A stretch of 60,000 bases of DNA from Takakia lepidozioides (GCA_030704615.1 CM060731.1:66942756-67002755); one strand, 5' to 3'. Positions 34,762-47,799 are shown, counted from the first letter of the stretch. Notes: generated by a model from the sequence alone, not told the origin. A program made the numbers and translations.

Positions 34762-35032
34762 ATGCAAAAGATGTTATGACAGTGTATGCTTTAAAGGATG
34801 AGAAACATATTGCGCAATGCAAGCTGAAAACACGGGAGTACATGGCAATAATGACGATGAGGGAAGTGAGCATCATTTTCCCTCATCATTTTCTTCATCA
34901 TTCGTTGAGTGCTCACTTTCCACATCATCATTGTCCAACAAGTCTTTCATTGCCCTCTACTCCCGTGTTTTCAGCTTGCATTGCACAATATGCTTCTCAT
35001 CCTTTAAAGCATACACTGCCATAACATGTTCT
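34762..35032. repeat. Hairpin: ~80-bp inverted repeat around a ~100-bp loop
   Basis: The left arm (34762-34850) and the reverse complement of the right arm (34951-35032) both read tatgctttaaaggatgagaa, gcaatgcaagctgaaaacac and gggagta. Both encode AVYALKDEKHIVQCKLKTRE or close variants. The right arm continues directly into the 35028-35505 inverted repeat, so both belong to the same zinc-finger gene family. Confidence 0.75.
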
Positions 35033-35505
35033 TCACACTTGTCGATGAAAGTATTTTTGTTGGTGCAATCATTTTATTTATCCACAAACCAAATAGACCA
35101 ATGAAACCAAAATAAGAGTTTTGTAATGTATGTTTCAAACACGTAGATAGAAATGAAATTGAAATGAGATCCATGATTTCAAGAACTGAACTTTATAAAA
35201 ACTTATCCCTAGTTGTTTGCGACAAAGTGTCGTTTTATCTCCAAAATGTGATTTGCTATGTTGGCATATTGAGTATGTGCCTTTGCAAGAAGCAAATTAT
35301 GTCTTGTTCGCCATGAGCCCATCATTTTCAAACATCGGGCTTATGATGCATCATGATCATAAGTAGTCGCCTTGGTGCGTGGACGACCACACACTCCAGG
35401 CGGCAAAGATGGTTGTCCACACCGACTAAAGATGGTCCGTGAAAGTACTCTTGGCATAGTAGTCTTTTGAACACTTAAGACATTTTTATCGGTTTCTGTC
35501 TTCAT
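35028..35505. repeat. Right arm of the ~490-bp inverted repeat
   Basis: Reverse complement of 30697-31187. On the minus strand it encodes KCLKCSKDYYAKSTFTDHL, a degenerate Cys2-His finger, flanked by stops (TAA before, TAG after), then the PPGVCGRPRTKATTYDHD-like segment in another frame. Reading on to about 34870 the same strand gives KCEEHVMAVYALKDEKHIVQ and an acidic tail. It is a decayed copy of a zinc-finger gene whose mate lies in the left arm. Confidence 0.7.
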
Positions 35506-35539
35506 CAAAACTGAAATGTTCTCCAACAAAGTCCATGAA

Positions 35540-37420
35540 CATTTTCACTAAATGGACAAAACATTAGCTAATCTCACGAAACCGCATATGTGTTTCATAA
35601 CCTGTAGAATATTCAAAAACACTACTCTAAACTCAAATCAAAAGCAAGCTGGCACATATATGACACCAAAATTTAAGTTTAGACTACTTGAGACTAAACA
35701 ATGTATTCACAATTGTTGGAAGACAAGTAGCAAGGAAGGCTACAAGAGAATCATAGAGACCGATAAAAAGAAAAAATTATAACGTCCACATAGGCTATGG
35801 GAGAGAAAAAGAAAAAGATTGGAAAGAGTGCTCCAAACAGCTTTATCCATAGTGCAACTTTTCAAAAAAAAAAAACTTTAGTTCAAACAACACCCAATGT
35901 GACCATGCTAACGAGGAAGCTTATTTCTTTGGAGAAGGATATCATTGGCATGTGTGTTTAAGATCGTCACCAAAGAACATTAGATTTTTATTTTGAGCAA
36001 ACGATTCCAGACTATGAGTGTATTCCACATAAATAAGTTGCTCTAATTTTTAACTGTTGTAATTTGTATGCTAGGCCTTGGATAAGTGATACATTTCTAA
36101 ATGTTATATTTTGAAATCTTCCTCTCTCTATCTGATATCTTGTTCTTACTATATTTTCCAGACTCCTGAGGGGCCACAGTAGACCGTAGCTGTAGATGCC
36201 TTCCCGCCAGGGCCCAAAAAAACTGGTGAAGCAGCTTTGATTAGAGCAGGTGGCAGCTTTGTGTAGAGGTTTGATCGGACATGATATGGAGGTGAAAGTG
36301 CTTGTTATGGATGTCGCCGAAAGACCTCGAAGGGGACTGTCAGCAGAGGACAACTTGGGGACAATTTCTGCCTTTATTACAAAGGTCCGCCAGCTTGCTT
36401 GCCACTCCCCTATGGTCCAGTCCCAGATCACTAAACGCAGCATTGAACACAATATTGTCAACCTTGATTTAATGGCCTACTGCAGTGAACATTGTTTGTT
36501 TCCAATCTTGGCTGCTGCTCACCTAGCATCAAAGAGTTGTCTTACTGGTGTATTTTGAGGGTCCAAGAGACTTGCCTGTCAGTGCATGCCAAACCCATGT
36601 TATGCCTCCAAAATCTTGCCGCCATATGGCCATGTCAAAATAAAAGTAGCCCGACGACATCTCGAAAAACCTAGCCTTCCACGTGAATGAAGTCTTCAAA
36701 AAGGACAGCAGAGCTTATCCGACGCATTATGTACAAAGTCTTGTCTAGTCACACAAGATATTCAACAACAATCAATGGTGCAAAAATAGTCGCTGGTCAC
36801 AAAGACCGTTTCGATTGGATCCACAAAATTAACATTACAGTTATGTACATCAGCATCTATCAAACCACTACCCTCTGGTGGCAAGTTCACATAGTCCAGT
36901 CCATGCAAACTTCTTCCAATTCCAACGATGCAAGGTCATGTGAAAGGCCTAGATGATTGGCACATTATTCACTTGTATTTAACTGCTACTCACAGGAGAT
37001 GCAGTAGCAGTGGCAACGATGTGATGCAGCTGGTCCATACAATATCCCAGTCCCTGTATTGAAAGACCAGCTTACTCAAGATAGTGCTCAACAAATAGGA
37101 AGTGAAAATAGAGCGGAAAGATGAAAGAAGAGTCTCAGAATGAAAGAAAATAGAAAGAGCTCTACTAAGTGCTACAAGAACCTGCACAGCCACGCACTGT
37201 AAAACTGTAGCAGACTAAAGGAAAGGCCCAGCCACAAAAGGCTAAAGCAAAGGACACTACCACTGACAGCATTACTACTCATTCCGTGCCTCTGACTCTC
37301 TTTGCAGGACACCTGCCACTAGACTTCTGGCAGGGCCAGCATGTCTTTAGTACTGTAAGCTACTCAACTTTTGCTAAGATAGGCAAATGCTGTTCAGTTC
37401 GAAGCTGCATGCTTTTACAC
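35540..37420. other. Intergenic, 3' of the EXECUTER gene
   Basis: No gene recognised. A plus-strand frame at 36250-36558 and a minus-strand frame at 36012-36461 are both open over the same DNA and neither matches a family I know. A poly-A run lies near 35866. The 3' untranslated region of the minus-strand EXECUTER gene should lie just below 37421. Confidence 0.4.
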
Positions 37421-40400
37421 TTATTCCTTCAACTTTAACCTGCTGAATAACACAAGAAAATGGCGCTCTGGGACTGAGTATACAAAACCGAGCTCAGAAC
37501 CGTTTGTGTGACCAGCACCCTGCACTCACAGCCCAAGTATTTGGTCCCGTCAGCTTCCCTCTTGCAATATGTCCAGGGGCTCTTGTAATAAAGTCAAACA
37601 CATGGAAAAATCACTCCCATCTACAACAAGGCCCACTTCCATGTAAGGTGGCAGCAGGGGGCAGCATGCCACACTACAGGACATAGCACCAACAAAGGCA
37701 GTATAAGTCTGCAAGCAGAATGGCGAGGCTGACAAACATTTCCTACAATCCTCATCACAAAACAAACCACATGAACTATTTTATCTATCCTCCAGGAAGA
37801 GTTATGATCCCCAATCTCATGTTTTCTTCCTAGTTGCACTCCGGAGTGGTGAACACAACAGCACCTGTAATCCTCCACAGTAATTGGACAATGCTGCCTA
37901 ACTTCAGCATGAACCTCATCTTGTATCAAACTTACCTACTCTCACGTACAGGGTCACCCAATGTTACACCAGGCTAAAAACACTAGAACATTAGTCTCAG
38001 CATCTGGAGCGACTAGCAACATGATCCATGAAAATGTAGGAAGAAGGTGAGGGTATGAATACCTTGCCATCAAGAATCACAAGTTCACCATCTATCCACA
38101 CTGGATTCCGGAAACCTGGTTCAGCCAACCTGCCCTGCCCTTTGTACCTTGATACCTGTCCAATGTAATCAGAAGAATCCTGTGTCTTAAAACACCACCA
38201 TTGGTTTCTTCATTTCCTAACACCGAAATGAGAATCTTATGAGAACAAAACAATAAACTTCATTGAGGAGAGACTCATCCTCAGTCAGTCTGACGCAACA
38301 CTCTACCCACCCTGCCATTTGCAAAAGGCTCTGATAACGGCTGCATGTTTTATGGGGTGGACTTTGTAAACAACACATTTGCCGAACCTACAGGATCAGC
38401 CAATTTGCTTCAGGGGACAGAAAACCCAAAGGAAGCACTGGAACTTAGGACGATACCAAACCTCACTAAACAACAAAGAATCTAATTACATATGAAGGCA
38501 GAAGCCATACCACTCCAAGCTCCTCAGGGTACATCCCACGATGTGATAACCGGCATTCTTTTCCTATCCTAGCCCGAAATGTTACCTGCATATGAAAAGC
38601 ATGATGATGGACACCCACCAACAATTGTGCACACCACATTAGAACTCTTTCAAGTAGGCAGACGTTTCCTGACTCTTTAAGTGTGTTTAGAGGCTATACT
38701 ACAAATATAGGTATGCTAAGTATCCTGTAGCTCTTACAGGCAGCACTGCTCGGCACCTACAACCCCAATTCACCAATTCAGTCTCTTACAAGTTTCACCT
38801 TCATTACATGTGGCATGACTCTTTCAATCTAAATCAGAGTGTTTGCATGCCAGTGCTCACCATTAGAAAATAAGTATGTTAACTGGGACGACAAACAGCC
38901 CACAACCTACTGTGATCAAATGCAAAGGCATCAGACACTTCATATGTCTCACTCTTCCGTTGGGTTTCATTAAGATAGGCTGCTTATGGAAAAAACAAGA
39001 GCATGTTCACAACATAAAACAGTACCTGGCCAGCCGGCACGTTCAAGTCACCCGTCAGCTTCACAGCCTCAACATACTCAAAGAACTCTAACTTTTTACC
39101 ACTAGAAATGGCTTCTTCGTCTTCCCAATGCCCATACTTGCGCTGTAATTGAACCACCTCAGAAGTATATGGCCCAAATGCACCAATATACAACCCTGCA
39201 CAGACCATGTGCAAGTTGCTTCATGAACCCCTCCTGCACTACCGTTGGTGTCTATGCCTAAGAAAAAAGACAACCACATACACAAAGGTGAAAGGAGGAA
39301 CAGACCACATAGTGGGTCGGTGCTGCTATCTGACACATTTATCCGACGGAAGGAGGTGCTCTTAAACAGGCCACGCCGCCTTTGCGCTTGGCTAACTGCC
39401 AGCCTTATTATTTCTCCCATCTCCTTGGATACCTGCCCCAACTCAAGATCATCACCCATATGTGCATTTAAATAGCCTTCCAAGGTGGCTACAGTCTGTT
39501 CTCAACATCTGCACATTGACTGCATGTCTTATGTAGAAAGCTATGTAAGCCAGAGGGACTTGCTCATTCGCCATTCTGGGGCCTGGAAGTATGTGACGGA
39601 GACAGTGACAGAGCTATGGCAACCATATTGAAGGAATACAGCAACTAGAGGACCTGTTGTGATTATTGTGAAGTGAGCAAATTGTTCCCTGATATTTTAT
39701 GAACACTCCATGAACAGAAGACGAATGCATCAAGAGAGTAATACGACACGACCCAAACTCACACTGACTTTTTTTTTTGAGGGAATTATGCAAACGTTGC
39801 TTCATTCATACCTTCACGGGCACTTTCTCCACGTTCCAAAGTACTTTTGCGACGTCATCAGGCATTAAGTCAGCTGACGCTTGTGTGGCAATTGTTGCTA
39901 CTTTCCAAGAGGGAACCAACTCCTTCACTGAAGCTGCTGCTGGGGCACTACCATCATCTTCAATATGGAAGACGAACGAATTCCGACTTTTTGGCTCTAA
40001 CCTGGCAGGAATGCGGACAGGAAGCCTAGGGGGCATAGAGTCCACGTTGTTCTGATTAACTCCACCCACAACCAGCCTGATAGGAGTTCCCTTGTCTTCA
40101 TTCTCAGAAGTGGTAGCACTTCCTCTTCCTACTGGAATTTTCCCATCTAATGGAAATTTGTTGTCGATTGTCTTCTCACCATTGCTACTGCTGGTGCTGG
40201 CCTCTGCCAACTCATTAAGCTTAGTTTTGTCTTCCTCTGCCTCCTCCATCAGCTCTCCAACTATTTTTGGTAAGTCTGCCTCCACTCCATCTGGAGCAAC
40301 CACCTTTGTACTTGCAAAATCCAAGCATACAAGTCAACAACAGTCCATAGATTGGCCTAAATGGATAGCCTCTTCCCGATTCCTCTACATGGAAGCTACT

Positions 40401-43400
40401 CCCAGCAATTTTTAGTAGTGGAAGAAATTCAATCATACGCAACAGGGTGATGTACTGATGGAACCCAAACATCTCAAACAGCTGCTACATACACATATCA
40501 AACACCATCTACAGTGTGGTAAATAGGCAATTAAGGATGATGAGTCCTTTACAAGTAGAGTGAACCAATTAATGCCCAGGTATGTCTTGGGCAGGGTCCC
40601 CACTTCAGTACATAATTTGAAACCAGCTTGAATGGAGAGGATGTTATTCCCTTTTATGGATAACTTCAAATGTGCATTAGAAGCCCTCCATGCCTACCTG
40701 ATGAGGAGCCTTATGAGATGCAAAGTACCCCATTTTAGATCATCAAGCGAAGGTCGGGCTACAAAGTTCGTCCAGATTATCTAAAATGGGAGGTTCCGTC
40801 CATTACCTTAAAAACCTTCAGCTTCACATCAGGCATTCGGTCCTTTAAAAAGTTAAGTATTTTGCTCAACCCTTCATCCAGCAAATCGGCATCTCCGGCC
40901 TTTCCTTTGTTGTCCTCAGAAACCTCCACTGACAACTCATCTGTTGACTTCAGCTCTTTGCCACCTTCTTCTGCCAAGTTCTCAATATCCATGACGCTCA
41001 GGTCAATGGCTTTGATGGACCCAGGCAAGGCCTCAGTGGCCACATTGGCATCCCTTTGGAGATAGACAGCCTGCCACATTATCAAACTGCTTGAGTGGCA
41101 CTGTGCAATCAAATAGTGCTCCACCGTGTTCTCGGCACCCTTCTACACTACAGATCCTTCCAGTTTGACAATCTGAAAACAAAGCATACCTTGACACGTC
41201 CAGCCATACAAGCATCATGATAGTGCCCCCTTGACTAGTCCATATGTTTCCAAGCCTCTTGTGTTAGTGATTAGTATCACATTGGAGATAGCGTCACATT
41301 GATGACAGGTTGCCTAACCCTGTCCAATACTGGCAGTAGTAACTAGCAGCAGTTGAACGTGAAGATTCTGAGAGAAGTCGAGCATTTCCATTTATCTCCC
41401 TAATGTGCTCACTCCTTCGTAGAATGGCAGTAGTGGTCGCTCTGGAGAGAGATGAAGAATGACCGATGGGTATTTCCCCTCTCAAAACTGCCCCCTATTA
41501 TACGGCTCTCATTTTCCCCCCACTAATATTATTTCATCACCATTTACAAGGATCCTCCAGAATCATAAATTGGTGGAGGTATCCTCCACCAGTGAAAGTT
41601 GTATCAGAATGGGAACTACTTGGTAGTGGAATGTGACAGCACAAACCAGAAGAGCTTCACTGCTAAGCTGATACATAAATTGACTGTTGCGATTGCTGCA
41701 GTGAAGCAGCAAAAAAACATGAGGGGTAAGGAGAGAGTACTGGTGAGTGGATGCCCAGGGTCCACGATCGATATTGCAATTCTTCGAAACAAGTAATTGG
41801 GACATGCTATAGATGTACTGCAACAGATCCCTGCATTTGCAAGAAAGGTCTTTGTAAAATAACAGAACCCTGAGCATGGTCAGATCTATCCTCGCACCTG
41901 CAGTTGGTAGTCTCTTGCACCGTCCTTGGCAATGAAAACCTCAAAAATCGGGACGCCTGCGGCCGACGAAGCTAATTGCCTGAATCATCCAGAAGACGTG
42001 GTGGTTATACCCTAGAAACTTGCACATTCTTGAGATTATATGCGTACCTCCAGCATCCAATTGTTAAAAAAAATAGGTTGGAATACAATGTGCAGCTACA
42101 ATTTCAGCCTGAGGATGAACAAGAAACACAGCCTTCTTTTGCTGTGCAACATAATATCATGCAATAGCCCCACTGTTCCTTGTAGTTTTGGCAGTAAGTC
42201 CCCTGTCAGACAGCCACAAACTCTAAGCAACCCAACAGAATTCTGAAACAAACTTAAATGAGGGAACTACAGCTTCTCCAGGCACTGCGGGTGAAAAAGG
42301 CTATCCGGAGCAGCTATAAGGGACTGTGGACTGGGCAGACAGACCTAGCACTATAGCTTTTCGCCACAAGCCTGCCTTGGGCAGGATAGATGTTGATGAT
42401 GCGACCATAAGGGTCATTTCCTCCTTCCGTTAAGCCAACCCACCAGCCCACCTGGTCATCCCAGACAACACTGACAGTCAGCAATTGTATCTCTGATGTG
42501 ATAATATAAGCATGGCTTAAGAACCTTGCTTAAATAGCAATTTAAGATGAACTTCTGACAAGGAGGAAGAGGAAGATGACAAGGGTCGGGCGAAAAAGAA
42601 AGGACAGAGAATGTGGACCTGCAATACACTGTAGGTTCTCACTAGTTCTTGCCTAGTGAGATTTAGATTGGAAAGTTTCAAGAGTGGTTCATGTTCCCTA
42701 GCAGAATTCTGCATGAACTCAAATTTCAGCATCATGTAAACCTATGTTTGCAGAGGGAAAAAGATGGAAGTGATTCAAACACACCAGACCAGCACCAGCC
42801 TTGTCCCGGAATAGGGCTGCGTCATCGTACCGCTCCTCCTCCAAAGCTCTCTGGGAGAAAAGACAATCAACCCATTGGTGGACAACACAGTAGCAGCATT
42901 AAGGCAGCCTATATGAACGATGAAAGCCTGTATACAGATGCACAGCTTCAGAGGTAGGTATACCTGAAGTTCATTCATAACCTCAGCAACAGTGTCAGTA
43001 GCAACCACAGCATCCAGGGCAGCCTTCAGCCTAGCAGCCTCTTGGAAGTTTTCATTCGAAACCGCCTCTTCCAATTGGAACTGTCCGAAAGAAAATACAG
43101 TAATGAAAATGAAAAATCACATCAGTTCGTCATTTGTAATTGAGCCATCAAACAACGATGAACTACGAAGAGCTTGGAGATAAGCAAATCTTTGGTTATG
43201 TAAAATGCTCAACTCATGCTGAACCCCAGCCTGACCAACTCTAGATCAATCATGACACTTGATTCTGGAATTATGACAAAAGGTCGCCCTTTTTGAGGCA
43301 AAAATGGAAAAGATATTCCATAGCAGTGCCTGTTGTTTTCACTCGAAGACCCTGCAATGGCATCTTAGGCATCTTCCAATGCCTTAACCCACCACGCTGA

Positions 43401-44774
43401 GAATCTATAGCTTGCCTCCATGGGATAGAAAAGTAAGGGTCTGAAAACCATTCGCAGAATCAGTTGCAGATCGTCGTGCATGAGTAGGAGCCACCACAAA
43501 TATGATTTAACCTCCATAGGTACACCAAAACAGCAAGACAAACTGAAACATCTTGAACAAAATCAACAAACTGAGGAGACAATGTTCGAACACCTGCCTT
43601 AAGAACAGTGGCGAGGTTCTCACGCTCTTCAACTTCAGCAAAGACTTTCTGCCATCGCTCCCACTCAGACTCCTGTGGAGCTTCATTCTCAGGCTTGAGA
43701 AGTTTGTCAGCTTTACCCTTGACCTTTGTCCTCTTGTAATTATCCAAATATTCCTGCAACTTTTTGCTGGCATTGGTTACCATGTCCCGTAGTGGGTCAC
43801 CCATCTTCGCAGCCACAGCCTGCATACACATCCGTTATCTTCAGCATACATAGTCGCTGATAAGCCCAAAGGTATGCCAGTTCACCTCTGTTCTGTACTA
43901 AAGAAAATGCTCCAACCTAAAAGATGACTCACAATACCCTTCATACAGCACCTTCCCACTACAGACACTGTTACAACGAGTTGCTGAGGATCTGGGCCGG
44001 AGGAAATCCGTACAGAAGAAATGAATTCCTGAGACGATGTCAAAAATAAAATTCTTTTAGTGAGTTGCTTATATCGGAGCAACAGAAAACAGAGTCGTAA
44101 AGTCGCTCCGTATCACTGGTTTCATTCCCGATATGTTCCACTCTATTCCTACGAAGATTAAGGCGGATTTGCCACCATTAACAAGACACCGAATTTGAAG
44201 ACCAGCCTTCCACTGCTTAATCAAGCCGGACACTCATTTGCCTTTCTAAAATCCACCATAAATGCACCTCCACCAAACCTCAGCCAAAACTTGCCTGCAT
44301 TCTCTTATGCCGAGCCGGCATATCCCAGACCGACGATGTCGCAGGCTCCTCTTCCTTGTTCGCATCATTCCCATTCTTCGCCCCTGCCTCGCCGCCATCA
44401 TTCTGAGCGTCCCTCAGCCCGGCCCGTTCTTGTGGACCATTGCTGGAGTCTCCTGACCCCAGGCAACGGCACGCAACCGAATCACAGAGCGACCTCTGCG
44501 TGCAGAGTCTGCCTACATCAATGCCTTTTCCTGTTCTTCGCAGGCTCGTGCATCCAGCAGGTCCCGCACGAAACTGCACATGTAACCTGCATACTGCTGC
44601 CGATGCCTCCTGAATGGACCCGCTCCCACCGGTAGCCAAGCAAACAGAAGCATTCACAAACTGAACTTGGTAGGGCCGTTGCCCCGCCGGCCCCGAGGTC
44701 CCGCAGCACTGTAGAGAAGGGGAGTGTGCGTCCACGCGAAATGGACTGGCCGCTGGTATGACTGCTGCCCTCAT
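37421..44774 (-). CDS. EX1: EXECUTER1/2 homologue, chloroplast singlet-oxygen signalling protein
   Basis: Thirteen exons join to a predicted 796 aa: 44295-44774, 43598-43819, 42964-43080, 42785-42850, 42345-42451, 41898-41979, 40807-41070, 39812-40303, 39306-39432, 39026-39195, 38514-38585, 38063-38155, 37421-37519. EXECUTER proteins sit at thylakoids and relay singlet-oxygen signals to the nucleus. Evidence: a UVR-type motif ([21 protein letters not shown], then [19 protein letters not shown]), the GWWVG ... DPYGRII block, a long acidic/Ser-rich middle, the C-terminal DUF3506 ([61 protein letters not shown]) and the end [14 protein letters not shown]. The first ATG (44774) is followed by a Ser/Ala/Arg-rich stretch suited to a plastid transit peptide. 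Introns 1 and 2 appear to start with GC (CAG|gcaagt and AAG|gcaggt). EX1 versus EX2 cannot be decided. Confidence 0.88.
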
Positions 44775-46055
44775 ACTGCCTTCCCCCCTACTGATTCCAG
44801 TTCCTTCGACCTTCTTCAACCTCTCTTCACCGCAACTGCTCCTCCACAGATGGATGCGGTGAAGAGAGCCAAAGACACGAGATTCTTACGGCAGGAATCT
44901 GCAACTCTACAACTACAAAACCTCCAGCGAGAGATCGGATTGCTCTAGCAGCAAACCTGCCAGACGAAGCGAGCAAGCAGATGTACTAAGCTTATGCGAA
45001 TAGATTGGATCAGAGGTGGAGAGCGTGGCTGCCTTCCCCAATCCAGACAACACCCAATCATCAGCTTTCACAGGGTGCCTACTGCCCGCACCGCTCCACG
45101 CGCCCACCCGCCATTCCCTCAACCTACCGGACCCCTGGTCAGTGTAATGCCCCCACGGATAGTTATCATCGCCACATCATCGTCACCATATTTCTTATTA
45201 TTCAACGATGTCGCGACAATGATGCACCTCGGAAGCACGAAAAATAGTTCACCTTCCAGAAATATAAGACAGGTACGCGGAGTGGAGTGGGGAAGAGTGG
45301 CGAGTGTGGATTTGAACACAGGCCGTCGCCGCCTGTGTGTTAGGGATAAGCGGAGCATCAGGGAAAACGCAAGCACAGGTCTTATCTGCCTCTGGATAGC
45401 GTCCCATCGGGACCGTCCAAACCACCACTAATCTGCGCTGTCGGAGTAGTAGCGGTTGGACGGCATCTGAGTCATTTGAAAGTATCGGAATCTACGGTAG
45501 TCCACAGTTGTGCGGACATCTATGAAGGTATTTCAACGTGTCAAGAATATATATCTTTGACCTTGCAAACAGCTGCAGGCATACCCCTGAATCGACGACG
45601 ACGTGGGGAAGCGTCCACAAAAGAACCGCGTGTGGCTGGGAAACCTGGTGGCGTAGGATACTCGCACGTGGATACCAGTGATAAGTTGGGCGCTAGATTT
45701 TGCACGAACCTGAAAGATTCATCCATGCTTTCTAGGTAGGTAGTTTGAATTCAAACTTCATCCAACCCAAATAGATGAAGGGTGGATCTCGAAGGATGTC
45801 GTTTAGTTATGATTATTTAGTTTAATATTGTAGTGCGTATGGGGCTGTGGGTATGTGGTTCAATCCCCTCTGCTGGCTTGGGGGCTGGGGCTCTTCATGT
45901 ATGCCGCATGGCTCAGAAAGGCGGTTTTCTTCTTAGTGGTTGTGGCTTGCCGAGGTTTCCTTGAGGTATCGAAAATGAATGGAGAAGTTGTAGAATGCGT
46001 GGAACCGCATATTGGATTACTTCAGCAATGCCTGTTGTTTGCTTCCGCTGTAATA
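44775..46055. other. Intergenic, upstream of the EXECUTER gene
   Basis: Promoter region of the minus-strand EXECUTER gene directly above 44774. Several frames are open on both strands but none looks like protein. A T-arm-like word (gtgttcaaatccaca on the minus strand, near 45315) is present without a convincing partner A box. Confidence 0.35.
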
Positions 46056-46057
46056 GA

Positions 46058-46141
46058 ACAGAGGCATTCACCTTTTTGCCTTAATTGTCCCACCATTGAC
46101 TGGGGTCTAACAAATATTCCTTCCAAAGATTCTCCTCATCC
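46058..46141 (-). pseudogene. OSB-type PDF motif, second copy, with in-frame stop
   Basis: After an acceptor (acaattag) at 46142 the minus strand reads DEENLWKEYLLDPSQWWDN, a classic first half of the PDF motif of plant organellar single-stranded DNA-binding proteins, then TAA where the family has Arg, then GKK and a donor-like AAG|gtgaatgcc. The donor context is nearly identical to that after the first copy (47340), so this is a duplicated exon. The stop suggests it is dead or skipped. Confidence 0.55.
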
Positions 46142-46412
46142 CTAATTGTGTTATTCAGAAATTTGCCTAAAATTACATAAGTTGTAACATGTCAAAACAT
46201 CAGACCACAAGAGATCCACCCAAACTTACATTACAAAGCCCATTATGAAAAAGAGATGTTCGTGTGGTTTAAGAAACCCCTTCGGAACTGGAGAAGAAAA
46301 AAGAGGTGAACCCACAATTCTCACTTTGGTCAATGTGATGGACAAGGAAACAAGCCTAAGATATTGAAGAAGGAAGGCACTATCACCAAATCCTGAAACT
46401 TTCACAATACTT

Positions 46413-46573
46413 ACCTTCAGCAGCATCCAACATTTCCAATTCACCCTCTGCCCATGCAGGTTTCTTGTAACTATCCATCCACTGTGCCTCGTTGGTACTG
46501 TTGTGCTTGAAATTTGGTCCACTATGATGGATCTGCGCCCACACTCCATCCTTGCCTTCTTTAGTTCTTCTGT
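46413..46573 (-). CDS. OSB-like protein, PDF motif second-half exon
   Basis: From an acceptor (gttatag) near 46574 the minus strand reads RRTKEGKDGVWAQIHHSG then PNFKHNSTNEAQWMDSYKKP, ending at a strong donor (GCTGAAG|gtaagtatt). The PNFKH ... A-x-W-x-D pattern is the second half of the PDF motif (consensus PDFKH ... EALW). With one G from the exon at 47351-47436, the join gives YYNP-D-RRTKEG and keeps the frame. Organellar ssDNA-binding proteins guard mitochondrial or plastid DNA against illegitimate recombination. Confidence 0.55.
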
Positions 46574-47350
46574 CTATAACGAAAACCTCAGTGCAAGTAG
46601 CTAACAATAATAAAACCTATATAGGGGACACCCCTCCTTAACTTACCAAATACAGTTCCCATACTGCATTGGTGCCAAAACAAACAAAAGTGTGTGAGAG
46701 GGAGAGAGAGAGAAGGTCCTTGCCAGCAATGGCTCCAGTGTATTCTTCCCGCACTAATCCCCACTGAATACTAAATCTGTTGTGGGGTTTTAACGACCGT
46801 GGCATGGAAAAATAGCCCAAAACATTCATATACCCATGCACAGTCAACTAAACAATCTGATAATATTATTGGCATCATGCTACAAAGCACGGCGTTCACA
46901 TGAGCACTGCTACATCAGCCGGCCTCCACCTTAGATAATTGTTTTGGCTGTGGGTGCCATGCCATTTTCCTTCACTAACAAGCTTTGCCCTAGGTGAGCA
47001 ATACAGATTTGTCTCATGCCACCTAAAAGGCCTAGTCCCAACATGATTATCTTCCTTTTAGACTGACCATGGTCTTGAACTATTTTCCAAGTTTCTGTAC
47101 ATGTTAAGTTTTATACAATCTTATTCTATGGAACTGGAAGGTGGGATCAAAAGGGAAGTAAATGGCTTCACAAAAAGCTTTCGTGACGATGAGATACGAG
47201 ACAGCCTGGAAGATCCATACCAAGGTCACCTTCAACGGAGATGAGTTTTGATCACTACGCTAGCATTTCCCTCATCCCAAAAAACTTGAGGTTGATCCAG
47301 CAGAGATTCCTGTGTAAAATAGCAGGCATTCACCTTATTACCTGGATTGT

Positions 47351-47436
47351 AGTACCATTGCCTTGGGTCTGCAAAATATTCATTCCAGAGTTTCTCCACA
47401 TCTGTATTCTGGCCGTGAAGTATACCTCCCACCTGC
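47351..47436 (-). CDS. OSB-like protein, PDF motif first-half exon
   Basis: After a ctgcag acceptor near 47437 the minus strand reads VGGILHGQNTDVEKLWNEYF then ADPRQWYYNP, matching the PDF motif first half (LWxEFFxDPxQWWDN). Donor choice is open: CCAG|gtaata keeps the frame with the 46413-46573 exon, while AAG|gtgaatgcc nine bases on is shared with the duplicate exon at 46.1 kb. The OB-fold exons expected upstream were not found; above 47.8 kb the DNA is AT-rich, so the gene may be 5'-truncated or have a long intron. Confidence 0.6.
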
Positions 47437-47799
47437 AGAGACAACGGAGGATGACCAGCTGAGAAGTCACTTCAAAGGCCGGGTGGTTTCTTGAAAGCAA
47501 GGGGTACCTCGGTGTAAGAGAATAACAGCCCAACAGATATCAGAATCCCTCCACAACTCGAGCAAAAATATCAAATCATCATGGGACATGAAGAGTCCAC
47601 ATTTACAGGACAAACAAACTTCTCATTGTCATTATACGCCTTCGATAAGGTCTATGCATGAAGACGTTGCCATCCTCCTATCCTTGCGCGGCTTCTCTGC
47701 CATAAACAAAACCCTAAAGCTTTTCAACGAAGACGTTGTAATTCTGCATCCCCGCGCAACACACGCTTCCCTACAAAAAAAAAACAACCCTATAGCTTT

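Noticed and set aside
36250-36558. Plus-strand frame opposite a longer minus-strand frame
   Set aside because: Neither strand matches a family I know and both are open, so coding cannot be supported.
45296-45350. tRNA-like word on the minus strand (gtgttcaaatccaca)
   Set aside because: The T-arm resembles a B box, but no A box at a proper distance and no cloverleaf could be formed.
45855-46145. Plus-strand frame beginning with a hydrophobic segment
   Set aside because: It is antisense to the second PDF-motif exon of the OSB-like gene, which explains the openness better.
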